The notes under the pieces are model-generated. The model was not told the DNA's origin. It saw nothing but the letters and a program-made list of their open reading frames with translations, and did not search any database. A stretch of 5,385 bases of DNA from JAAYEA01 sp012689325 (GTDB lineage: Bacteria; Chloroflexota; Anaerolineae; JAAYEA01): the NCBI GenBank assembly GCA_036841525.1, contig DAITVZ010000147.1, positions 1 to 5,385 of the forward strand. The letters run 5' to 3'. Below, one piece after another: positions 1 to 4,711 of this stretch; the stretch's first letter is position 1, and every line of letters begins with the position of its first letter. Position numbers and translations under genes: made by a program.

Positions 1-10
1 TGCCGGGTAT

Positions 11-39
11 TTGACAAAACGCTGCATATCGGTTAAGAT
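11..39 (+). promoter_or_regulatory. Sigma-A/sigma-70 type promoter of the SRP RNA gene
   Basis: A perfect -35 hexamer TTGACA (11-16) is followed, after an optimal 17-bp spacer, by a -10 hexamer TAAGAT (34-39; four of six consensus bases). Transcription would start near G45-G47. That is where the recognisable SRP RNA begins, so promoter and RNA start support each other. The consensus -35 and short initiation distance suit a constitutively and strongly expressed stable RNA. Confidence 0.85.
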
Positions 40-44
40 AGCGA

Positions 45-305
45 GTGCTGGAGCCTATGGAGGCGCGGCGCCTTGGCTGCGCTCGGCCAGGGCGAGGCTG
101 GATTCCCCTTCTGCAGCCTGTATCCCTCAGGTCTGGCGGGAAGAGCATGGTTTCGTGGATTGGGTCCTGCGCGGCGGAGGCCTGTGAACCCCGCCAGGTC
201 CGGGAGGAAGCAACGGTAAGCGGTCACCTTCGGGTGCCGCAGGGCAGCCTGGTCCTGGCCTGTTCTTCTCGCCAAGCCTGCGGGATAGGGTCGCAAGAGG
301 GGGCG
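45..305 (+). ncRNA. ffs: Signal recognition particle RNA, large bacterial type with Alu and S domains
   Basis: RNA scaffold of the signal recognition particle. It binds Ffh and helps target nascent membrane and exported proteins to FtsY at the membrane. The diagnostic apical hairpin is at 184-227. It has the 5' CAGG (195-198) and 3' AGCA (209-212) strands of the Ffh-binding internal loop, a TCC/GGA stem and a GGGA tetraloop (202-205), closed by a stem of about 6 bp with one bulged A (184-190 with 222-227). The flanks GGGTCCTGCGC and GTGCCGCAGGG resemble the Bacillus scRNA as I recall it. Long helix 5 is directly visible: 105-114 with 293-302 (9 of 10 paired), 121-126 with 282-287, 128-131 with 277-280, and 135-147 with 261-273 (13 consecutive pairs including G-U). 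The 5' part (45-104) aligns roughly with the Bacillus Alu domain, but I could not settle its exact fold. The length of about 260 nt fits the large class, not the ~110-nt 4.5S type. The 5' end is set by the promoter; the 3' end is good to within roughly 10 nt. Confidence 0.94.
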
Positions 306-321
306 CGGTCGTGTTCGTTGG

Positions 322-361
322 GGGGTGGGGGATGTTGGTCGACCCCACCCCTTCTCGCTTT
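322..361 (+). terminator. Hairpin terminator after the SRP RNA, weak U-tract
   Basis: A perfect 9-bp stem, GGGGTGGGG (322-330) with CCCCACCCC (343-351), encloses a 12-nt loop. It is followed by TTCTCGCTTT, which is pyrimidine-rich but has only one run of three T. The position, about 17 nt beyond the end of the RNA, is right for an intrinsic terminator of the SRP RNA unit. The interrupted U-tract suggests incomplete termination. The hairpin also ends 25 nt before the next start codon and so could act as part of that gene's leader. Confidence 0.6.
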
Positions 362-363
362 AT

Positions 364-368
364 AGGAG
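364..368 (+). promoter_or_regulatory. Ribosome binding site that sets the TTG start of the oxidoreductase
   Basis: AGGAG lies 8 nt upstream of TTG at 377-379, the ideal spacing. The frame stays open upstream to a GTG at 311, but that codon lies before the terminator hairpin, and translation from it gives residues with no family resemblance. The TTG start puts the FAD-binding beta strand at residues 5-8, as is normal for this family. Confidence 0.8.
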
Positions 369-376
369 CTTGCGAT

Positions 377-1627
377 TTGGAGAATGGCATCATCGTCGTC
401 GGTGGCGGCGCATCGGGCATGATGGCGGCTGGCCGGGCGGCCCAGTGCGGGGCGCCTGTCCTGCTCCTGGAAAAGACGGGCCGCCTCGGCAACAAGCTGC
501 GCATCACCGGCAAGGGCCGCTGCAATGTGACCAATCAGGCCGAGCTCCGCGAGTTCATCACCCACTTTGGCCCCCAGGGCCGCTTCCTCTACCGCGCCTT
601 CTCCCGCTTTTTCCATGAGGACCTGCGCGCCTTTTTGCAGCAGCGCGGTGTGCCCACGGTGATCGAGCGCGGCGGGCGCATCTTTCCCTATTCCAACGAG
701 GCCGAGGATGTGGTGCGGGCCCTGACCGCCTATCTGACCGAGGGCCGCGTGGAGATCCGCTACCGTGCCCCAGTGCGGCGGCTGCTGATCGAGGAGGGGC
801 GCGTGGCCGGCGTCGAGCTGGAGGACGGCAGCGCGCTTCCCGCCCGCGCCGTGATCCTGGCGACGGGCGGCCTCTCCTATCCCCTCACCGGCTCCAACGG
901 GGATGGCTATCGCTTGGCCGGGGAGGTGGGGCATCGCCTGATCCCGCAGCGCCCCGCGTTGGTGCCGCTGGTGACCAAGGAGCCCTGGGTCGCCAGTTTG
1001 CAGGGGGTGGCGCTGCGCAACGTGCGGGCCTCGCTGTTGGTGAGCGAGGAGGTGCGCGCCCAGCAATTTGGCGAGATGCTGTTCACGCATTTCGGCCTCT
1101 CGGGGCCGATCATCCTGACGTTGAGCAAGGCCGCGGTGGCGGCGCTGGGACAGGGGCGAGTGCAAATCTCCATCGACCTCAAGCCGGCGCTCAGCGATGA
1201 GCAATTGGACGCGCGCCTGCGCCGCGACCTGGACGAGGTCGGCAAAAAGACCTTTCGCAATATCCTGAAGGGTTTGGTCCCCTTGCGCATGCGCGACCTT
1301 TATGTTACACTGACAGGCATACCGGCAGACAAGCCTGGGCATCAGATCACCGCGGCGGAGCGCCAGCGGCTGATGTCCAGCCTGCGCGATCTGCGCCTGA
1401 CGGTGATCGGCGCCAGGCCCATCGAGGAGGCCATCATCACTGCGGGCGGGGTGGACCTGAGCGAAGTCGAGCCGCGCACGATGGAGTCGCGGCGCGTTCG
1501 GGGCCTCTATTTCTGTGGCGAAGTGCTGGATCTCGACGCTGATACAGGGGGATACAACCTGCAGGCCGCTTTCTCCACCGGCTACCTGGCCGGGGAATGC
1601 GCGGCGGAGCCCGGCGCCTCTGCATGA
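377..1627 (+). CDS. HI0933/YhiN-family FAD-dependent oxidoreductase (NAD(P)/FAD-dependent, 'aminoacetone oxidase family')
   Basis: Predicted 416-residue cytoplasmic flavoprotein; family members run to about 390-420 residues. A Rossmann FAD-binding motif GGGASG is at residues 9-14, with the acidic residue at the end of the next strand (E32). The family signature RLGNKLRITGKGRCNVTN is at 36-53, and a second dinucleotide-fold motif LATGGLSYP at 161-169. The C-terminal FAD-contacting block at about 357-402 contains GGV, TMES, LYFCGEVLD and GGYNLQ, all hallmarks of the HI0933/BaiN/YhiN group. The middle (roughly 190-350) corresponds to the family's inserted beta-barrel and helical domains. The true substrate of this family is poorly defined; the 'aminoacetone oxidase' and bile-acid (BaiN) labels come from a few members and should not be transferred. 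The start is TTG at 377, chosen for the AGGAG 8 nt upstream. It is the first gene of a likely operon, with the next start 26 nt after its stop. No convincing promoter lies between the SRP RNA and this gene. Identity at family level is secure, function is not. Confidence 0.93.
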   Translation: MENGIIVVGGGASGMMAAGRAAQCGAPVLLLEKTGRLGNKLRITGKGRCNVTNQAELREFITHFGPQGRFLYRAFSRFFHEDLRAFLQQRGVPTVIERGGRIFPYSNEAEDVVRALTAYLTEGRVEIRYRAPVRRLLIEEGRVAGVELEDGSALPARAVILATGGLSYPLTGSNGDGYRLAGEVGHRLIPQRPALVPLVTKEPWVASLQGVALRNVRASLLVSEEVRAQQFGEMLFTHFGLSGPIILTLSKAAVAALGQGRVQISIDLKPALSDEQLDARLRRDLDEVGKKTFRNILKGLVPLRMRDLYVTLTGIPADKPGHQITAAERQRLMSSLRDLRLTVIGARPIEEAIITAGGVDLSEVEPRTMESRRVRGLYFCGEVLDLDADTGGYNLQAAFSTGYLAGECAAEPGASA

Positions 1628-1640
1628 GCGCCGCGCTCCA

Positions 1641-1647
1641 AGGGTGG
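1641..1647 (+). promoter_or_regulatory. Ribosome binding site for the GTG start of the G5/3D protein
   Basis: AGGGTGG, a one-mismatch version of AGGAGG, ends 6 nt before GTG at 1654-1656. It supports GTG as initiator and puts a short charged N-terminus ahead of the membrane anchor. Confidence 0.65.
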
Positions 1648-1653
1648 TAAAAC

Positions 1654-3150
1654 GTGTCCGTTCATGCCCCAAAGACGATATCGCCGGACCCGACAGGCCG
1701 CAGCCGGTTCTGGTGGCTTGGCGCGCTGAGCTTGGTGGTGTTGGGCGCCCTCGGCGGAACCCTATCCGCGCCCCTCGTCCGCGCCGAGCGGACCGTGACC
1801 CTCTCCGTTGATGGGTTGGTCATGGAAGTGCTGACCGCGCATACCACGGTGGACGCCCTCCTCGACGAATTGGGCGTGGTGCTGGCCCCGGGAGATCGCA
1901 TCGAGCCGCAAGTGACCGCGGCGCTGGCCGATAGCGTGGCGATCGCCGTGGAAAAGGCCCGCCCGGCCGTGATTCAGGCGGATGGCCAGGAGCTCCAGGT
2001 CGCCACCCATGCCCTCACCGTGGCGCAGGCGTTGAGCGAGGCAGGCGTCGCCCTCTCCCCTCACGATGACTTGTCCCTGAACGGCCAGCCGGTTCAGGCC
2101 GATGCGCTCCTGCCGCCCAAATGGGCCCAGCTCGACCTCCCGCAGCTTGGCCAGCAGCCGGCGCCCGTCCATATCTCCGTCCACCGCGCCAGCGCCGTCA
2201 CCATCCGCGATGGCTCCCTCACCAAGACCATCTATACCACTTCGGGCACCGTCGCTGATGCCCTGTGGGAAGCGGGCGTGGTCACCTACCTGGGCGATAT
2301 CGTCCGTCCGGCGTTGGCCGAGCTGGTGCAGGATGGACTGGAGATCGAGGTGGTGCGCTCCAAGCCCGTGGTGATCGTCTCCCAGGAGGGGGTTATCAAG
2401 ACCAGAACCCTCGGCGCCACGGTGGGCGAGGCGCTGGCACAGGAGGGGGTGAACCTGGCCGGCAAGGACTATAGCGAGCCCGCCGCCGAGATGGCCCTGG
2501 CCGCCGGGCAGCAGATCCAGGTGTCGCGGGTGGTGGAGGACTGGGTCGTGGAGGCCGAGGTCATCCCCTACGAGACGCTCTCCCGCCCGTCCGAGACCCT
2601 GGAGCTAGATCAGCAGTACGTGGAACAATCGGGGCGGGACGGGCTGCGCAAGCGGCGCTACCGCGTGACCTACGTCAATGGCCAGCCAACCTCGCAGGTG
2701 CTGGAGCGGGAATGGGTCGCCGAGGAGCCTCAGCCGCGGGTGCTGGTCTATGGCACCAAGATCGTCGTGCGCGAGCTGCAAACCGCGGAGGGGACCTTGC
2801 GCTATTGGCGGCATTTCCGCGTGCTGGCCACCTCTTATACGGCAGCCTCGTCGGGCAAGACCCGCGACCACCCCGAGTTCGGCATCACCTTTTTGGGCTG
2901 GCGGGCCAGGCGGGGCATCGTCGCCGTGGACCCCAAGACCATCCCCCTGACCACCAACATGTATGTGCCGGGCTATGGCCTGGGCGTCGCCGGCGATACC
3001 GGCGGCAAGATCAAGGGCCTGCGCATCGACCTCTGCTACGAAGAGGCCAGCTATGTCCCGTGGTACAGGTGGGTGGACATCTATTTGCTCGAGCCCGCGC
3101 CGGCGCGCAGCCGCATTAGCTGGACGCTGCCGACCTGGCCCCGCGAATGA
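1654..3150 (+). CDS. YabE/RpfB-like cell-wall protein: membrane anchor, four DUF348 repeats, G5 domain, 3D domain
   Basis: Predicted 498-residue exported cell-envelope protein. A hydrophobic segment at about 20-42 follows a basic N-terminus. It may be an uncleaved anchor or a signal peptide cut after VRA (42-44). Four ubiquitin-like DUF348 repeats follow at about 46-85, 98-140, 174-218 and 232-275. Each has the pattern strand-'TVxxALxEAGV'-'D', for example TVDALLDELGV at 65-75 and TVGEALAQEGV at 256-266. A G5 domain spans about 293-368, with 'ETLSRPSETLELD' near its start. The 3D domain covers about 388-481 and contains the three conserved aspartates: D426 in VAVDPKTIPL, D448 in AGDTGG and D459 in RIDLCY. 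In relatives the 3D domain is linked to peptidoglycan cleavage (MltA/YuiC-like double-psi beta barrel), and G5 and DUF348 are thought to bind or reach into the wall. A wall-remodelling hydrolase role is inferred. There is no RpfB lysozyme-like domain. The gene sits just upstream of rsmA, as yabE does near ksgA in Bacillus, but rnmV is absent. GTG start, supported by AGGGTGG 6 nt upstream. Confidence 0.9.
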   Translation: MSVHAPKTISPDPTGRSRFWWLGALSLVVLGALGGTLSAPLVRAERTVTLSVDGLVMEVLTAHTTVDALLDELGVVLAPGDRIEPQVTAALADSVAIAVEKARPAVIQADGQELQVATHALTVAQALSEAGVALSPHDDLSLNGQPVQADALLPPKWAQLDLPQLGQQPAPVHISVHRASAVTIRDGSLTKTIYTTSGTVADALWEAGVVTYLGDIVRPALAELVQDGLEIEVVRSKPVVIVSQEGVIKTRTLGATVGEALAQEGVNLAGKDYSEPAAEMALAAGQQIQVSRVVEDWVVEAEVIPYETLSRPSETLELDQQYVEQSGRDGLRKRRYRVTYVNGQPTSQVLEREWVAEEPQPRVLVYGTKIVVRELQTAEGTLRYWRHFRVLATSYTAASSGKTRDHPEFGITFLGWRARRGIVAVDPKTIPLTTNMYVPGYGLGVAGDTGGKIKGLRIDLCYEEASYVPWYRWVDIYLLEPAPARSRISWTLPTWPRE

Positions 3151-3165
3151 AAGCGCTCCCATAGG

Positions 3166-3981
3166 ATGACCACGTCGGCGCGCCAGTTATTGCTCGAATA
3201 TGGCCTGGAGCCGCACAAGGGGCTGGGGCAGAACTTTTTGCTCGATCGCGGCGCCTTGGGGCGGATCGTGGCGGCGGCGGAGATCCAGCCCGGCGATCGG
3301 GTGTTGGAGATCGGCCCCGGCCTCGGGGTGCTGACCCGCGCCCTGGCCGAGGCTGGCGCCAGCGTCGTGGCCGTGGAGCTCGATAGGGGTCTGGTGGGGT
3401 TGCTCCAGGACAAGCTGGCCGACCTGGCGCAGGTGCGAATCATCCACCAGGATATCCTCAAGGCCGACATCGGGCAACTGGCCGGCGGCGCGCCCTACAA
3501 GGTGGTGGCCAACCTCCCGTACAACATCACCTCGGCGGCGCTGCGCCACGCCCTGGAGGCCGCGCCGCGCCCTGCCTTGCTGGTGGTGATGGTGCAAAAA
3601 GAAGTGGCCCAGCGCATCGTGGCCGAGCCAGGCGAGATGAGCCTGCTGGCGGTCAGCGTGCAGTTCTATGGCCGGCCGCGCGTCATGGCCCACGTCCCTG
3701 CCGGTTCTTTCTACCCGCGGCCCAAGGTGGATTCCTCCATCTTGCGCATCGAGACCTTCCCGGCCCTCGACATCCCCGAGCCGGATATCCCCCGCTTCTT
3801 TGCGCTGGCGCGGGCAGGCTTTGCGCAGCGCCGCAAGCAACTCCGCAACACCCTCTCCAAAGGGCTGAACTTGCCCGCCGACGCAGTCGAGGAAAAGCTG
3901 CGCCGCTGCGATATCGACCCCCAGCGCCGCGCCGAGACGCTCACCCTGCCCGAATGGAAGCGGCTCCTGCGCGAGCTGTAG
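3166..3981 (+). CDS. rsmA: 16S rRNA (adenine1518-N6/adenine1519-N6)-dimethyltransferase RsmA (KsgA)
   Basis: Transfers four methyl groups from S-adenosylmethionine to two adjacent adenines in the 3'-terminal helix of 16S rRNA. It is also a late checkpoint in small-subunit assembly; its loss gives kasugamycin resistance in bacteria studied. At 271 residues it is full length. Visible motifs are the N-terminal GLGQNFLLD (19-27), the SAM-binding loop EIGPGLG (48-54), the acidic ribose-binding strand AVELD (69-73), QDIL (95-98), the catalytic NLPY (116-119), and PRPKVDSSIL (184-193). The C-terminal helical domain has FAQRRKQLRNTLSKGL (219-234) and RAETLTLPEW (255-264). The ATG at 3166 is only 15 nt past the preceding stop and lies in the same frame as it. 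No in-frame initiator lies between, so this is the earliest possible start. It has no good Shine-Dalgarno sequence (AGG directly abuts the ATG), so coupling to translation of the upstream gene is likely. A TTG about eight codons downstream is a less likely alternative. Confidence 0.97.
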   Translation: MTTSARQLLLEYGLEPHKGLGQNFLLDRGALGRIVAAAEIQPGDRVLEIGPGLGVLTRALAEAGASVVAVELDRGLVGLLQDKLADLAQVRIIHQDILKADIGQLAGGAPYKVVANLPYNITSAALRHALEAAPRPALLVVMVQKEVAQRIVAEPGEMSLLAVSVQFYGRPRVMAHVPAGSFYPRPKVDSSILRIETFPALDIPEPDIPRFFALARAGFAQRRKQLRNTLSKGLNLPADAVEEKLRRCDIDPQRRAETLTLPEWKRLLREL

Positions 3982-4033
3982 CCGGTTGTGCAGCCGCGCG
4001 CCGCACCCGCGAACCGCGAAAGGCGAAAGGCCG

Positions 4034-4061
4034 TTTAGCATTTCAAGCGATTTATGCTAAA
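4034..4061 (+). repeat. Perfect 8-bp inverted repeat straddling the rplI promoter (operator-like)
   Basis: TTTAGCAT (4034-4041) and ATGCTAAA (4054-4061) are exact reverse complements, separated by 12 bp. The arm centres are 20 bp apart, close to two turns of B-DNA. The left arm covers the -35 region and the right arm covers most of the extended -10. As RNA it would be an AT-rich 8-bp hairpin with no U-tract, so it is a poor terminator for rsmA. A binding site for a dimeric regulator is possible but unproven, and chance remains an alternative. Confidence 0.55.
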
Positions 4062-4063
4062 AT
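4035..4063 (+). promoter_or_regulatory. Extended -10 promoter of rplI
   Basis: An extended -10 element TGCTAAAAT (4055-4063; hexamer TAAAAT at 4058-4063, five of six consensus bases) has a -35 TTAGCA (4035-4040; four of six) at 17 bp. Transcription would start near 4070, giving a leader of about 73 nt before the rplI ATG. It is a locally AT-rich island in otherwise GC-rich DNA, as expected of a promoter, and it separates rplI from the rsmA operon. Confidence 0.75.
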
Positions 4064-4089
4064 AGAGGGGCTATTCACAGCAAGCACGC

Positions 4090-4104
4090 CTGCCCGCGGG
4101 GCAG
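4090..4104 (+). other. Small GC hairpin in the rplI leader
   Basis: CTGCCC (4090-4095) pairs with GGGCAG (4099-4104) over a 3-nt loop, midway between the predicted transcription start and the ribosome binding site. It could stabilise the leader or take part in regulation. It matches no ribosomal-protein leader motif that I recognise, and a 6-bp GC stem can arise by chance in DNA this GC-rich. Confidence 0.3.
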
Positions 4105-4124
4105 CATGGGCATATCACCGGGAA

Positions 4125-4132
4125 AGAGAGGG
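4125..4132 (+). promoter_or_regulatory. Ribosome binding site deciding the rplI start
   Basis: AGAGAGGG ends 10 nt before ATG at 4143. The same frame is open back to an ATG at 3954, inside rsmA. That extension overlaps rsmA, runs through the promoter and would add 63 residues absent from L9. The site and the family length both place the true start at 4143. Confidence 0.7.
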
Positions 4133-4142
4133 TACACGCGCC

Positions 4143-4595
4143 ATGAAGGTTCTTTTGATCAAGGCCGTCAAGGGGTTGGGCAAAGAGGGCGACGTGAAAG
4201 AGGTCGCCAATGGCTACGGTGGCAACTATTTGATTCCGCGCGGGCTGGCCGTCGCCGCCACGCCAGGGATCATCAAGGAATTCGAGCAGAAGAAGCAGGT
4301 CGAGGCGGGCAAGCAAAAGCGCGAAGAGAACACCGCGGAATCGCTGGCCGAGCGGCTTCAGGGGGTCGTCTTGACCTTTACCGCGCGCGCTGGCGAGCAG
4401 GGCAAGCTCTTTGGCTCCATCACGGCGGCGGATATCGCCACAGGTCTCGAGATGGAAACGGGGCACGTCGTGGACAAGCGCAAGGTGGTGTTGGAGCAGC
4501 CCATCCGCGAGCTAGGGCGCTATACCGTGCCGATCAAGCTCATGGCCAACATCGCGCCCGAAGTGACCGTGGTGGTGCAATCCGCCGAAGCGTGA
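4143..4595 (+). CDS. rplI: Large-subunit ribosomal protein L9 (bL9)
   Basis: Ribosomal protein that binds 23S rRNA near the base of the L1 stalk and extends a long arm from the 50S surface; it helps reading-frame maintenance. At 150 residues it matches the usual ~148-150. The N-terminal domain (1 to about 40) has MKVLLIKAVKGLGKEGDVKE and NYLIPRGLA. A charged connecting helix follows at about 45-75 (KEFEQKKQVEAGKQKREEN). The C-terminal domain (about 77-147) includes GKLFGSITAADIA and IRELGRYTVPIKL. Oddity: residue 27 is glycine (GYGGNYLIP), where most L9 proteins have arginine (GYARN or GYGRN). The gene appears monocistronic, with its own promoter upstream and a strong terminator 52 nt after the stop. 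It is therefore outside the rpsF-rpsR cluster where rplI sits in enterobacteria. Confidence 0.97.
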   Translation: MKVLLIKAVKGLGKEGDVKEVANGYGGNYLIPRGLAVAATPGIIKEFEQKKQVEAGKQKREENTAESLAERLQGVVLTFTARAGEQGKLFGSITAADIATGLEMETGHVVDKRKVVLEQPIRELGRYTVPIKLMANIAPEVTVVVQSAEA

Positions 4596-4647
4596 TCTGC
4601 GATTCCCCGCGGATCCCATAAAGCATTCGCTGATACGTCTTCAGGAG

Positions 4648-4681
4648 AGGCCGAGTCCAGCGAACGGGCTTGGCCTTTTTT
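4648..4681 (+). terminator. Strong intrinsic terminator of rplI
   Basis: An 11-bp stem (4648-4658 with 4666-4676; two G-U pairs) with a 7-nt loop AGCGAAC is followed directly by a run of six T (4676-4681, the first T also closing the stem). This is a textbook Rho-independent terminator and ends the rplI transcript. The following gene therefore needs its own start. TATATC (4685-4690) could be a -10 but has no convincing -35, so I do not call a promoter for it. Confidence 0.92.
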
Positions 4682-4711
4682 CCATATATCGAACCGTCTA
4701 AAGAGGAAAAA

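Noticed and set aside
45..365. Open frame of 106 codons on the + strand over the SRP RNA
   Set aside because: The region shows paired helices and the SRP signature, not coding character; the frame also runs through the terminator hairpin.
311..376. Upstream GTG (311) as start of the oxidoreductase
   Set aside because: It precedes the terminator hairpin and has no ribosome binding site. The added residues are non-homologous, while TTG 377 has AGGAG at ideal spacing.
224..1672. Long open frame on the minus strand, 482 codons, opposite the oxidoreductase
   Set aside because: It is a shadow of GC-rich codon usage in the + strand gene. Its translation is low-complexity His/Gln/Ala/Arg-rich, resembles no family, and it overlaps the SRP RNA.
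3960..4000. Possible terminator hairpin at the end of rsmA
   Set aside because: Only short competing GC stems can be drawn and no T-run follows, so the end of the operon transcript is not visible here.
4008..4030. Short tandem-like GCGAA/GGCGAAAGGC repeats after rsmA
   Set aside because: The units are only 5-8 bp, imperfect and confined to about 20 bp; there is no sign of a repeat family or functional element.
3187..4041. Minus-strand frame of 284 codons opposite rsmA
   Set aside because: Shadow frame; rsmA on the + strand explains every position with recognised motifs.
3954..4142. N-terminal extension of L9 to an ATG inside rsmA
   Set aside because: It would overlap rsmA, cross the rplI promoter and add residues not found in the family. 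The start at 4143 has a ribosome binding site and gives the normal length.
4596..4647. Possible promoter for the foldase gene (TGATAC at 4631-4636)
   Set aside because: No -35 element at proper spacing, and the strong terminator lies between it and the gene.
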